Source: Saussurea involucrata (taxonomy: Eukaryota; Streptophyta; Magnoliopsida; Asterales; Asteraceae). From it: a stretch of DNA of 64,000 bases. The DNA is taken from contig CM066312.1 in the NCBI GenBank assembly GCA_033807775.1, positions 32,151,696-32,215,695 on the forward strand, read 5' to 3'. Positions 25,101 to 37,021 of this stretch are shown here, piece after piece. A program made the translations under genes and the position numbers. A model generated the notes under the pieces. That model did not search any database. It had not been told where the DNA came from and was given only the letters and a program-made list of their open reading frames with translations. Position 1 is the first letter of the stretch; every line of letters starts with the position of its first letter.

Positions 25101-25195
25101 CTAAACCCTTATTTTATGTTTGGTTTTTATTGTGTTATTGAACATTATTTGATATTTGGTTGTGGTAATAATATTGCTGATGTTGTTTCAAAAAA
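22192..25195 (+). pseudogene. L1-type LINE ORF2 remnant (RT plus zf-RVT)
   Basis: Plus-strand pieces in order: pre-RT region KWIKNGDENSKFF (22219-22590), reverse transcriptase with YRPISL, FKVDFEKA, GLKQGDPLAPFLF and YADD (22721-23374; YADD at residues 181-184), the RT thumb region (23262-23600), a connector (23982-24368) and a C-terminal zf-RVT domain with CPRC...H...C (24372-24893). Frameshifts at about 22600 and 23300 and stops elsewhere disable it. ORF1 and the endonuclease are missing: the 5' side is cut by the LTR ending at 22191. The 3' end is a short TTTCAAAAAAA at 25184-25195. It copied by target-primed reverse transcription when active. Confidence 0.9.
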
Positions 25196-25196
25196 A

Positions 25197-26286
25197 CCCG
25201 GTAGAAAGTTATCCGGTATTGGGTAAAATCCGGTAAAGGGGTAATCGCGAATCAGGTAGTACCCGGATGACCTGAGTTCGGGAATCAAATAAAATCGGAT
25301 CATGTTCTGATCGGAACCGGGGAGAACTCGGATGGGTTCATCCAGGAATTTAAGGGAGTCCGATAATAGGGTTAATCGGGAACTGAGTGAAATTCGGATG
25401 TGGTTTAATTGCGATCTGTTTGGTTGAATTGTAGGTGTTCGGTTCGATCGGAAGTGAGATTCGGTGTGTGTCGGATTTCCAACATTCGGGTGCGTTCCCT
25501 CAAACCTTTTTACGTAAAATGTTGATAAACAATTTAAAATCCGATTATGGTATGACGTATGAACATAGTTTTTATTTGCAAATGCATAAATATTTCTTGC
25601 AGGAAATGAATATATTGGGAACGTTGTTTTAGCATGTTATGGAATTATTTCTAAATGTACATGCATATGATTTTAACCTTATTTTGCATGCCTATTTGGA
25701 GTTGGGTTGCACAGTGGCATTAGTGTACCTTAGGTATTTTATAAACCCCTAGTAGTTAGATTATACACTGCATGTGCGTGGAGTCTAATTCCTGTACATG
25801 CGCGGATAAGGAGTCTGCTTGGGCCCCGTTGGCGAAAGGGGAGTCGGCTTGAGCCCCGATCACGAATGCTATTGTTGATGGAATTGGGCTATGAACATTG
25901 TGCAAATATCCATGTGTGATGTTGAATTGTCTGATGGGCCTTATGGCGGATTAACCATTGCTTTATATGCAACAATTTTTTTAAACTGTTTTGAGAGAGA
26001 ATTGACTAGACCTCATGGTCTAACCCTCGTTTTCTAAAACTAAAACCATTTTCCGGTAAGAGGATTAGTGGTGTCTCTTCCAAAGGGAAGGAGAAGATTT
26101 GAAGGCTTGAGATGAAGATTTCAAGGATAGACCACTATAGCAATTATGTTTAGTTTTAGACATCTTGGTTGTCGAAGTGTGTTTCTGCTGCCAAATTTTG
26201 AAAACTCTGTAATTATTTGAGATGTATTGGGACCCTTTTTAGTCTTTATTTTATTTAAGCTATGTTATGGGTTTTGGGATGTTACA
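25197..26286 (+). mobile_element. Tekay-like LTR fragment, 3' part
   Basis: It begins directly after the LINE A-tract and ends GGGATGTTACA. The region near 25998-26040 (GACTAGACCTCATGGTCTAACCCTC) is the reverse-strand counterpart of the Tek-3 LTR around 49140. The first 300 bp are rich in CCGG motifs of the CCGGTA/TCCGGTA type. The 5' part of the LTR is missing. No primer site follows, so it was either a solo LTR or a 3' LTR. Confidence 0.6.
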
Positions 26287-26975
26287 TAGACGTAAAATCC
26301 GACTCATTAGACATTTAGCGATTCATAGAGAGATTAGAGAGAGTTTGCTTTTCACTCAATTATATGTAGCTCTCGTTAATCATTCAATACAATTTATCGT
26401 TTCAATACATTGTTATTTGAGCAAACTGGGAATATCAGAGGAAATAGACGTTCGTTAGGCCGAATGATCAAATCCAATGCAAATTGCATACCACTGGTAC
26501 CGAGTCCGTAATAAGTGAATCCTAAGAACGAAATCCGTAAAAATCAACAAACCACGGGGACCAAATCGGTAATTTACTCCAAAACTTTTTATTCGTTGCG
26601 TACAGCAAAATAAAGCTTTTGAAAGCACATCATATATAAATATACTACACTAATAAGCATTCTAACCAAAAGTCCTAATTACAACCCTTTAAGCACAAAT
26701 TACTACACTTTAACGCATACATTTCAAAAATCTCTTAAGTACATTTTATAAAGCATAATATATAAGTCTTTGATGCAAGGATTTTAAAACAGCCAATGTG
26801 AGAGTACATTGCATCCCATGCTTTTTGTTCTTGAACCCTTACCTACTTATTACGTCTCAAGTCTCATCGACCAGATAGCTTCATACGTTTTCTTCCACTA
26901 AAATGGAAGATTTATTCCAGCTTCCACCTACCTGCTGCTTTAAATCTGTATCGTTGGCTCCTAAGACAAGACTTG
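26287..26975. other. Unassigned repeat-like DNA, no gene seen
   Basis: About 690 bp of AT-rich sequence without an ORF, RNA gene or recognisable element end. It separates the LTR fragment from a TA microsatellite. Confidence 0.5.
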
Positions 26976-27110
<135 letters not shown>

Positions 27111-27149
27111 TAAAGGAGGCTCGAGGTACTAGTAGCCAGTTATAAAGAG

Positions 27150-27364
27150 TGTGATCCAACAAGTATTATCAAGATAAGAATCAATTACAAAACTCCATCT
27201 CTATATTCATTGATGTCACAAGTAATGAGTTACAGAGAGAGTTTTAGTACAATGCACAATGAGATCTAAACACAAAAGAGCATGTTCTAGGCTATTTATA
27301 CGTAGAGAGAAATATTACATATTGGTCCTTCAACTTTGATACAACTAGAAATATTGCACTAATA
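27150..27364 (-). mobile_element. Sir-B 3' LTR (215 bp)
   Basis: Begins TGTGATCCAAC like the Sir-A LTR and ends CACTAATA, where the canonical CA has decayed to TA. A TATTTATA box is present near 27293. A polypurine tract (minus strand CAAAGAGGGAGAC) follows at 27365-27378. Confidence 0.7.
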
Positions 27365-28717
27365 GTCTCCCTCTTTGTATCCAAAGTTGAAAAAGAAACT
27401 ATTCAAAATATCAATCTTGAGGAATGTACTTCTTCCGTATGCCAAAGATGATCTCGAATCTTCTTAATGCATTCATGTATTCCAGTCTTTTATCAAGCGC
27501 TTCCAAGGCCCGATGAATCAACGGGTTTGCTTTAGGCTCCAAAGGTACCAATTCTTTTCATCTAACGTGAGCTTGCCATTAACCTGAATCTTTATCAGCA
27601 TGAAGGTTCCGTTATTGTACTTGTTTGCTTCATTGAACCATAGGAACTTCTTCTTCTTCTTTCCGTTGAAATATACAATGCCAAATTCAGTTTTTCAAGA
27701 ATTTTGTAAGCTGGAATACCTTGGATATCAGAAAGTGTTTGGTTGGGCTTCAAGATATTTACTCTGATCTGACCGGCTTCTAAACTCATTTGGAAATCAG
27801 TCAAGTAAGAGAACTTCACCAGATTTTTCATAAACCGCTTCACTGACTGATAATCCTCAGACCAATCTTTCTTCTTATCAGGAGTTCTGGATAAGATGTC
27901 ATATAATCTCATGAAGTCTTCACTGGTTAGAAACTTTAGGCTGCTTCAATAAACGACCATTCTTTACCATCAGTTTTGTACACCGTGAACTTCGGATACC
28001 AAGCGTTTAGCATCTTTTGAGATTCTATTTTGACAATCTTCACGATCTCCTTATCTGTTCTCACCCAATCCATATCTTGATCTTTATTCTTCATAATGTG
28101 GAGAAATTCAATTCGATGTAGAGACGACATCTTTTCAATCGAGTATAGTTTGACGAGGTCTATTGGTTGAACCACTTTCACAAAAAGATCTCTTCGGCTA
28201 TCTTCTTGGAAAGGCGTCAAGAATCTTATTCTATGTCCTCTTCTCTCCAAATTAGATTCCCTATCAATGAGTTGTTGAAACATACGAATTTACGCCTCAG
28301 AAACTGGATCTTTGATAGTACCTTCTGGAATTACAGGAATATTGAGCTCTAAAATATCAATGACTGGATCATCTTGAATTGGCCCATCATCATCTGAATC
28401 ATCAGCTTGTACATTCACTCCATCAAACACATCAAACACATCATCCAATTCTTCCTTTATTCTCACCACGGTTCTTTCAGGTTCATCTTCTGAATCAACA
28501 TAGATGATGTCTTGAATCATACTATCCGTCAATTTCTTCCTCAGTTTTTTATCACTCCCCTTAGGCTTTTCAATCGTCGGAATGATATCATCAAGAACAT
28601 TATCACCGTTACCCCCTGACTGCTTTTCACCTTCAGTATTCAAACCTTAAACAGATTCAACATTCTCAACATATGTTCCAGAACCACTAGCTTCACCAAC
28701 ATTGTGTCTCTTACCAC

Positions 28718-28727
28718 TCTCCCCCTC
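28718..28727 (-). other. Internal PPT-like motif (Sir-B)
   Basis: The minus strand reads GAGGGGGAGA within codons for EGES, beside a DPDHH acidic segment. It is identical to the Sir-C' and Sir-E copies and to the core of the LTR-proximal PPTs. Confidence 0.6.
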
Positions 28728-30569
28728 ATGATGATCAGGATCCTCGTCATCATGTCTTCTTTTAGATCATTGGGCTTAAGATTTACAGAAATTTTCAAGA
28801 ACTGCGACTCTATCAGAAAGGGTTTGAAAGCCAGAAGTCATGGAGATTTGGTGGGTAATTGGGATTGTATTTCAGTTTGTCTTCTCAAGAGTCCAACAAG
28901 TTCAACCTCTACTGCATCATTATTATCACCTTGTGCCAACAAATGTGTGCAAGTAACCTGAATTTAAGCTCATGTATGGGAATGGTTTGTTCAGGTTGAT
29001 TGGATTGTGGTTTAGATTTGAGTTGTGGGTCAGGTTGAGGATTGGATTAAGGGTGTTTGCATGACAAATTTCCCTTTTACTGCACGATTCACCTCTTCCA
29101 TAAATTCTCAACAATTTTCCTCATCTCCTCCGTCTGATACTTATATGAAGCATTTAACGAACCAAGAGCCACTTGCAGGAAATCCATTGTCACATAGTAT
29201 GGGGGCGGTCCCATCATTGCTCTTAACTATTGTGCACGAACAGGGCTAACACCCGGACCACGTAGGTTACCGGTTGACATGACAGCTGAAGTAACCGCAT
29301 GACCTATGATCAACGCTGGCGTGACATTAACGTTGACAGCACTTCCACCCAATCCTCGTGAAGCACCAGCGAATGGCAACGACACTCGGGGTGTTCCGAC
29401 TGGAGAACGAAGTCCAATGTTTGGTGTCACCAACGATGGAGTGACTGGCGTTTGTGTCCTAGGAAAGGATGTATAACCAAATGGCTCTAGACTCAATATG
29501 CATACAAACGAAGTCGGTGGCCGAGGCAGGTGCCTATCTATTTCAACACCAACTAACATCGAGTGTGTATCCGATAGACTTTGTGGTTGTTCCTCGTGAG
29601 AAAGTGAAACATTAGTTTGTTGAGAAACTAATGAGTGGCTTGGTGGGGCTGTGCTATCCGTAGCTGGGTCCACTACATCTTTTTCAATATCTAACGGCGA
29701 TGAACGCGCGTTGATAGTGGATGTGGCTACCCGCCTAGACACGGTTTGGGAAGGATCTTTATTTCTTTATTTTCTACATCCTGTCTCGCACTCACCATGT
29801 TTTTTTCTTTCCATTTCTCTTAATCTCACCTCATATTCTGTTTCAACTAGATCTCCCTCAGCCAACCTTGTATCTCCTCGAGAACCGGCGTTCTCGGAAT
29901 TTAAAGAAACAGATGCATTATCATTTACCTCAAATCCATCATCAGGATTATCATCATCATCTGCCTCAGTTTCTGAGCTTGAAGTAGAGATGACATACGC
30001 TGAGTCATTAAAATCCAAAATATCATCATCAGAGTCAGAGTCAGAAGAACCAATAGTTTCTTCTTTTGCCTCAAACGCATGACTAGGAGCACCCCCATCT
30101 CCATCACCCCTCACCATTCATTTTCTCTTAACTCAACCTGTTTAGGAACCCAGTATCCTGAACCTGCTCACCAAAACCTATACCCTCACTCCGCTCTCCT
30201 AATTGGTATGCACCCTGGGTCGGTCCCTCTGGATCTGGTCGGAGCATGGTGCATGATTTTGTCTATACTCACTCACGATCGATGACTCCTAGTCAGCGTA
30301 AGCAAGTACAACATCCGAAATAACCATGATATGATCAAAGTTAATCGTGTATGGAACTTTGATGTAATGCATCCATTGTTCTGGTCCTTGGCCTGCATTC
30401 TCTATTCTTGGAATGTTAGCATTTGAGTTCATAATACTCCGGATGATAATTCGGAGAAAGCGTTGAAACGTACGAACTTGCGAGCTTTGGTTGGATGAGC
30501 TTTATCAGTGACAACTTTAGCCAGTTCATTCCAGATAAGAACTGCAAAATATGTCTTCCTGTTAAAGGT

Positions 30570-30873
30570 TGTAAGGACCAAAATGTCCTAAGTATATGAT
30601 AGTTTTGTAAAGGGTTTATATATGTAATATGGGCTTAGGCTTAAATGTGTAACAAGTGAGATGTGTGAGTATATAAGGGACTTGTGTGTGTAATTGTAGG
30701 GTAAGAGATATTATTCACAATGTAATCTATGGTGTGAGTGTGTGTTCTGGAGAGAGAAACCTTCTCTCTCTAGGTAGTTCTCTTCCTTATGAATAAAACA
30801 CATATTTCTACTTATCTCATCTTGTTACTATCAATATTGTTACTTGAAATGTTGTATGTTTATGGGACTAACA
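30570..30873 (+). mobile_element. Solo Copia LTR (304 bp)
   Basis: Runs from TGTAAGGACCAAAATG to GGGACTAACA and interrupts the Sir-B downstream ORF. Flanks are AAGGT (30565-30569) and AAGGC (30874-30878), a 5-bp target duplication with one mismatch. It carries a TATA box (TATATAAG near 30670) and a poly(A) signal AATAAA at 30792, which fix the plus orientation. The removal point matches continuous homology to Sir-A near 4740. Confidence 0.85.
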
Positions 30874-31589
30874 AAGGCGATGGCATGAAACATCCGCAAC
30901 GTAGAGATACTACACCTGTCCAACCCAGTATGCGTGGAAGTCATACAATGGTTAATAATGTTGAACAAGGTGTACCACACAGGAGGTAGGTACTTCCTCT
31001 TGAAGTTAGAAGCTCTGGTCAAGTCTCCATCAACGGTATCTTTGTATCCCAATGCCAACGACATAAATCAGCTTCAATGATAATGTCTTCAAAATTATTA
31101 GAACGGGGCAGCTCTAGAACAGTCCTTAACCTTTTGAGAGTCAGCTTTGAATCAAAGTGATCAATCTTTATAGTGAAATATTGGTTGGATTCACCGACTG
31201 GACAGAAGGTCAAAGTCTTCCAGCATTGTTGTAGGTAAATCAGTGGCACCAATTATGTCTTTTAAAGAGCAGTTCGGATTGGATGACCCTTGAGAACTTC
31301 CACAATGATTTGATGATCCATCCAGACAGCCATGTCAAACGTAAAGTTATTGTGAGCAATCTTTAAACAGTGTTTTGCTAAGATAAACTCATCATCAGGA
31401 TTGCGAGCATTGACAGATGGGTGTGAGGATCTGTGTGATGGCATGATAGTATATTCATCGGATGAATTGCCATCAAAACGTTCCTGTAATTGTGCCATGG
31501 AAACTATTCTGGAAGATGTTAGAGTTCTGGTGAAAAACTGCTAAGTGACCTTTTTGAGAAAATTTCACAAAAACTTCCTCAGTCTGGGA

Positions 31590-32390
31590 GTTATCGCACA
31601 ACACATCAAAATAGTTATTGCACAAGAAGTTATCCTACAAAGCTTAGGCGACAAGAAGAAGTTATCGCCCAAAGCTTGGGCTACAAGAATGATCAGCTTT
31701 GTTGGGCGACAACTTTGAATGTTTGAATACAAGTCTTGGGCAACAACTTTGAATATTCGAGTATAACATGAACACTCAACCCAGATTTCTAAGATTTGAA
31801 CAATTAAGGATAAACAATTGTAACCCTAGTGTCGTTTACTAAGATGTACCCTATCTTATCATCTTTTAGCAATAAAACAAACACATTGAAAGCAAATCGA
31901 CTAGGAATACAAACAATCACAAAGTTGACTGGACTCTCATTCAAATAACAAATCGTCGATCAATAAGAGTAATAAATGGAATGATAGTGATCGATAAAGT
32001 AACCTGATGTGAGTCTGAATGGAATCAACAAGAAAACAACAACATAAGTCAACTTCTCGCCTGAATGATTGGTCTAAACGGTTGACCTTCCACGTGTCAA
32101 CTTCTCGCCCGAATGATAGAGGATAAGTTCATCTTCATCGCATGATAGTTAGGCGATGAATGCATTTAAAGTTTTCGATCAAAGCATAGGAAATGAGCAC
32201 TGTTCATGGCTTCTTAACGCACACCACTTAGGCGATAAACAATTTTTATCGACCAAAGGTTGGGCGATAAGTACTGTACATGCATTCTTATCTCTCAACA
32301 CTTAGGCGATAAAAATAGGTTCTCGACCATAGCTTAGGCGATAAGAGATGTTATCGACCAAGGCATGGGCGACAACTCATGTACATAGAC
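31590..32390. repeat. Palindromic repeat arrays, Sir-B spacer
   Basis: Two clusters (31590-31745 and 32085-32390) of imperfect palindromes with arms TTATCGCCC/TTATCGACC and GGGCGATAA/AGGCGATAA, for example 31652-31676 and 32248-32270. The layout equals the Sir-A spacer, but the arm base pair A:T of Sir-A is mostly C:G here. Confidence 0.8.
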
Positions 32391-32678
32391 ATTTTTTAAG
32401 AAAATTCAAAAATTTCAACCTTTTCAAACTCTTCAAAAAATTATTTTCCAGGATAAAAGATGTCCAACTTTTAACTGGTATTCTTCAGATGATTTTGAAA
32501 AATCATTTTGCTCCCTTAAAATGCTGCATTGAGTTTTCAAAATTTGTTTTCATCATCTAGGGTTTGCACAAAAATTCAGATTAGTAGACTTACTCTCATA
32601 TTCATTGAAATGTATGACATCTGCACACATACACAGATATTAGATGACCAACATAGATATGTGTGAAAGAAATATCAT

Positions 32679-32728
32679 GCCCCCCCTTTACCAATGATCA
32701 GTAACTTTACACTGAGACTCCCCCTGAA
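32679..32728 (-). other. Pol-proximal PPT pair, Sir-B
   Basis: Two C-rich plus-strand tracts, at 32679-32689 and 32716-32728 (GACTCCCCCTGAA), match the doublet position in Sir-A and Sir-E. Confidence 0.5.
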
Positions 32729-32937
32729 CACAAGCACACACATTATTTTTCACAGAAACCATGAGAAAAATAAGAAATATAGAAATAGGTAACAATAGTA
32801 AAAGTTGAAATAAACTTTGAATACTACAAAAACATAAAGTTTTGAAAATCATAATAGAGATTCAATAAGATGGAAATTAATATTTTTCAATCAAGATAAT
32901 AAACTTGAATGAAAAATAGAGATTTCAACTAACTAAA

Positions 32938-33227
32938 TGAATATTATGAGTATTCAAATCTTCATGTTCAAATAACTGAATGAAACGTTTTTCATCTAAA
33001 GCTTTTGTGAATAGATCAGCAAGTTGAAATTCTGTAGAAACAAAGTAAAGTTAAATAGTAACTTTCTCCACATGGTCCTTGATGAAATGATATCGAATAT
33101 CAATGTGCTTCGTTTTTGTATGCTGGACAGGATTCACAGAAATAGCAATAATAGGCTTACTGTCACAATAGATTGGAACATTGTCGTACTGAAAGCCAAA
33201 GTCCATAAGTTGAGTCTTCATCCATAA
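32938..33227 (-). pseudogene. pol: Sir-B pol remnant: RNase H C-terminus
   Basis: Encodes LWMKTQLMDFGF, TKHIDIRYHFIKDHVEK, then after a stop QLADLFTKALDEKRF, the hallmark end of Copia RNase H. Homology starts abruptly at about 33227. Upstream pol is missing and replaced by unrelated bases and another element's LTR. Confidence 0.8.
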
Positions 33228-33288
33228 CTGATAGTTCCAGATCCGTGCAACGAACAATATGAAATCAATAAGTAATAACAGGTCGGTA
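33228..33288. other. Junction filler between Sir-B and Sir-C'
   Basis: About 60 bp that are neither pol nor LTR. Bases 33231-33268 match, in inverted orientation, 45354-45390 just outside the other end of the Sir-C block: about 36 of 37 positions plus a single-base gap. This looks like filler or a duplicated flank from repair. Confidence 0.5.
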
Positions 33289-33509
33289 TGATTTCAACTG
33301 GTCATCCAATTTAGCTTTCAACTTGAGAGAGTTTTACAATACTGATTATGAAAGCAAATGAACAACTAGCCTAAACAAAGGCTAAAACAAAACATTATAT
33401 ATGGCGGGCCCGTGGATAACAAGCCCACGGCCCGTTCACTAACTGGACTCAGTTTAAACAAATACAAATAGCCCCTTGAACTTTAGTTCAACATAAACTG
33501 ACCCTAACA
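33289..33509 (-). mobile_element. Sir-C' 3' LTR (221 bp)
   Basis: Begins TGATTTCAACTGG and ends GACCCTAACA, with a TATATA box near 33395. It is followed by the tract ATCTCCCCCTTTG (33510-33522), a minus-strand PPT. The length equals the Sir-A and Sir-B LTRs. The sequence is unlike the 578-bp LTR at the other end of this block (44752-45329), so the two are not one element's LTR pair. Confidence 0.65.
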
Positions 33510-34801
33510 ATCTCCCCCTTTGAATTGAAGTTCGAGTTGGCGCCAGTTTGCGACCTATCTTTTACGGAGTGCAAAGTGTACCTCGAACATTTGGATAGCA
33601 CAGCGATAGTCGATGCGTTCTTCAACCATTTCTAAGGCATTTCGAGCAGTTGTTTCATTCGGATTGGGAACATACGAAAGCCTTCGATTTTTTCTGACTC
33701 ATGAGCGATGATTTTTCGAAGAGCATCTTGGACTTTGAAGAGCGTGCCGTCGCAGAATCTGTCTACCTGACTGAAGCGCATAAATTTCTTTTCGTTCTGA
33801 TCGTTGATGTAGACTATCCCAAATTCTGGTTCCAGAAGCAGTGCGTTCTCGGGATACATCTTCAACTCAGGCGCTTTCAGATTCGGATTTATCAGGTTTA
33901 CCTTCTTTGCCCTGTTCTCGATTGCCATTTGGAAGTCCGTGAGATAAGACATCATGATGGAACGGACTAAGAATCGACGAACAGCTTCGAGCGCTTTTGT
34001 AACTTAAAGCGGTTGGATGGTTCTGGTACGGAGGTCCTTCAGAATAGCATAGAAGTCGAACGGTCGGAGGTGTTGGAAGTCGGCTTCAGAGAATCGCCAT
34101 TCATTTCCGTCTTCGCGTCAGACAGTGAAAACTGGATAAACGACTTTCATAATACGACCTGACTGGATGTTGAGCATTTCGGTGATCTTATGCTTGGTTC
34201 GGACATGGCTAACTGGAAGACACCGCTTCATTGCGCTTATGTACCAGCGTTGTTATTCTGGGTTGGAGCTGTAAATACCAAGGCAGAAGGTAGGCTCGAT
34301 TGGGCGTATCTTGTGAACAAACAACCTTTTCAGGGATTCCTCCAGATGAGGAATAAATATCATGATCTTCTCCCATCGGATCTGTTGCTGTTGAGGAGGG
34401 GGAAGATCAGAAGCTGTCGGTTGTTGTTGAGGAGATGTCGGAATATTGGCAGTTGTAGTTTCGGGTCTTGTTGAAGTTTCGGCGGCTTGAGCTGAGTGAA
34501 CGGGAGTACCATACAAATTCTGGAGCAGAAACTGGTCGTAGTCTACGTTGTCGTCTTCATTAGTTGGAAAGACCAGATTAACCTGGAGATTTACGGCACT
34601 GGCGACTTTTTCATACCATGCATCTTCGGTCTCCGGGTTGGTCTCGCAGTCTGGATCAATCAAATCCAGTATCGGGCTAACTGATGTGTCACAAGTAACC
34701 AGTTCCTGTGTAGTTCCCTCAGGCTTTTCAACCGTCGGGTCTTCGTCATCTGAAATATCCATATCAATTACCATCTCGGCTAATGGCAACTCGGCTTCAG
34801 G

Positions 34802-35490
34802 TAGGGGTGTTATTCGGTCGGTTAAATCGGTTTTCGGTTTATTCGGTTCGGTTAAATCGGTTTTCAAGTGTTTATAAAATTAACCGATAACCAAACCAAA
34901 TAAGGTTCGGTTTAATCGGTTTCGGTTTATTCGGTTTTGGGTTATTCGGTTCGGTAACCGGTTAAACCGAATAAGGATTTATATTTTTTCGTTGGACACT
35001 TGTTCAAATAATTTTCTCAAATTAATTGTTTGTTACTTTTAATATGTAATTGTGTCATACAAGAATACTCAACAATTGACTTGTATTAAGTAAAAAACAC
35101 CATCTATCAACAAATATCTACCAAATGACAATATTTTTTTCAATGTGCCATTGTAAATCAAAGAAAAAACGTAATCTAATAAAAAAACCTTATCTACCAT
35201 CAATAAAAAATATTATTTAGCAATAAAATATATACAATAATAATAGTATAACATGTATTTGGTTTATATTTTATGACCATGAAATATATAAAATATTAGT
35301 AGAATGTATTATTCGGGTTATTCGGTTTAACCGAATTAAGAAAACATTAACCGAAAACCGAACCGAATAAGGATTCTTATTCGGTTAACCGAACCGTTTA
35401 ACCCGAAAACCGAATAACCCGAAACCGTTTAACCCAAATTTCATTCGGTTCGGGTGGGTTATTCGGTTTCGGTTATTTTTGACACCCCTA
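34802..35490. mobile_element. hAT-type MITE (689 bp)
   Basis: Terminal inverted repeats start TAGGGGTGT at both ends. A perfect 8-bp target duplication GCTTCAGG (34794-34801 and 35491-35498) is diagnostic of hAT transposases. No transposase is encoded. Both subterminal regions (to about 34975 and from about 35305) carry many copies of ATTCGGTT/AACCGAAT, likely transposase-binding repeats, with AT-rich DNA between. It lies within the Sir-C' ORF, whose reading resumes on either side. Confidence 0.95.
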
Positions 35491-35596
35491 GCTTCAGGTG
35501 CATCTTCGGTTGTAGTAGCCGTAATTGAGGGTTCCTGATGAACCACAATAGTCGTTTCAGTGAGGATCTGGGCAGTCTTGGTTAGTCGTTGTCTAT

Positions 35597-35606
35597 TCTC
35601 CCCCTC
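35597..35606 (-). other. Internal PPT-like motif (Sir-C')
   Basis: Minus strand GAGGGGGAGA within codons for EGEN, after KRKHDDQ and DPDHR. Identical to the motifs in Sir-B and Sir-E. Confidence 0.6.
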
Positions 35607-36275
35607 ACGGTGATCAGGATCATTCTGGTCATCGTGCTTGCGCTTTAGACCGCCTGCTTGACTCTTGCAGGTATCTTTGAGTGAACGGACTCTCTCGGAC
35701 AGCGTTGTAAGCACTTGTTGAACATCCTTAAGAGTCGAGTCAAGGTTATCCATCCGAGTTGTGATCGATGACGAAGGAGCAGTGACCTGGGATTTTAGAA
35801 CGGATATTGCTTCAGTTGAGGCGTCGGTTTCTGATTGTTGGAGCAGTTAGGCTAGAAGCATCGTCTTTAGGGTGTCCACCAAATAGATAGGCTGAACAGG
35901 AGCCGGTGGAGGTGTAGGGGCGGTTTCAGCTTCGACGATCTTCTCTTTACCTTTGATTAAGCTCTTAATTTTGTCGAGCTCGGTGGTGAGGCGCTGCTCC
36001 ATTGCCTCGCGGACAGCCTTGAGGGTGCTGTCCAAAGACCCTGGTGACACAAAGTCGGGTAAGGTAACTCCGGGATCACTTAGATTGCCCGTTGAAGCAT
36101 CTACCGCAGAGGCAGAGCCACCTACGTTCACGGTTGGCGCAGGGATAGCCGTGGTAGGATTTCCTTCCGATCCTCGGATTCCACTTAAAAGCGGAGATCC
36201 TACGGAAGTTCCGATCGAGTCACGAAGAGCCTCGATTTGTGGGATCTCATCTTGTGTTCTAGCCGAAGAATGATC

Positions 36276-37021
36276 TTTCCAGATAAGCACTTGTTAATAA
36301 TGTTGACGAAACATGCCCAAATTGGTGGTAATTTGTTCCTTCTGAATGAGCTTAGATTCTTCAACTCTTCATTATACCCTAATCTTCTCAATTCAGCCAA
36401 CAACTCCTTTGTTAATGGTGAATCTTCAAAGTTTAATCTTCCTTCCAAATCATCTTTTTCTGGTAACCTCAGCATTGTTCTCATAAAACTGACAGTCAAA
36501 GTTACAGTTACTCCCCCAATATCTGACACAAACTTGTTGCCCTGTAATTCCAAATGCTTCCACCACTGTTGTATATACTGTATTGGTACAGATTTCTTCA
36601 TTGTAAACCACTTCTTGAATGGATTATACTTCAACAACTCTATGATTATCCTATGTTCTTCCTTGAACTTGGTTTCATCAAGCACTAACACACAATTGTT
36701 TTCAACTAAATCCAAATACTCACTTTCAGGTACAATCCTCTCTATAGAATTAAGTCTAGAAGACATCACAGACCTAACCGCACTCTGTTCATGTTGTATA
36801 TTCTCATTTCCCCCATCTGCATTTCCTTTAGATTCTGCCATATTCTCATCCCCTGCGTCTCCTTCAATATTCCCTCCTACAATATTCTCTCCTATAGCTC
36901 CTTCTTCTACGGCTCTATTCTCAGGCATACGAACTTCATCGTTCTCTGAATCCGAAGAAGATTCCATGAATGTTTTCGATGAGTGTAATGATATAGCTCT
37001 ACTTCTTCTTGAACCAGACAT
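36276..37021 (-). pseudogene. Sir-C downstream ORF, N-terminal module only
   Basis: Open from the ATG at 37021. It has an acidic Glu/Asn-rich leader, then the conserved module with YIQQWW at residues 149-154, LPEKDDLEG and FRRNKLPPIW at 226-235, ending at CLSGK. After that the sequence switches to Sir-C' and the frame soon ends. The retained 248 or so codons have no stop, so this part is fairly well preserved. No signal peptide or membrane helix is visible. Confidence 0.75.

Larger units (their letters stand above)
27400..31498 (-). pseudogene. Sir-B downstream ORF, broken
   Basis: Starts at the ATG at 31498 with a leader resembling that of Sir-A (HRSSHPSVNAR in both). Conserved parts in order: YLQQCW near 31230, a FKRKYLPPVW-like motif (in 31064-30840), an acidic region (30117-29767), a Ser/Pro/Thr-rich segment (29742-29227), a coiled-coil and KR-rich patch (about 28980-28700), TPFQEDSRRDLFVK (28283-27936) and DFQMSLEAGQ (27912-27595). 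It is interrupted by a solo LTR (30570-30873), several frameshifts and stops. Overall order and length match Sir-A. No membrane segment or catalytic motif is seen. Confidence 0.7.
33555..36275 (-). pseudogene. Sir-C' downstream ORF, C-terminal two thirds, MITE-interrupted
   Basis: Pieces on the minus strand: a Ser/Pro-rich segment (36290-35847), a coiled coil with LKRKHDDQ patch (35753 onward), an acidic segment after the MITE (34867-34253) and the C-terminal module YLTDFQMAIENRAKKVN (33955-33632). The sequence is visibly richer in CG than the adjoining 36.3-45 kb DNA. The N-terminal module belongs to a different family (Sir-C), joined at about 36275. A 689-bp hAT MITE, frameshifts and stops break it. 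Confidence 0.65.
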
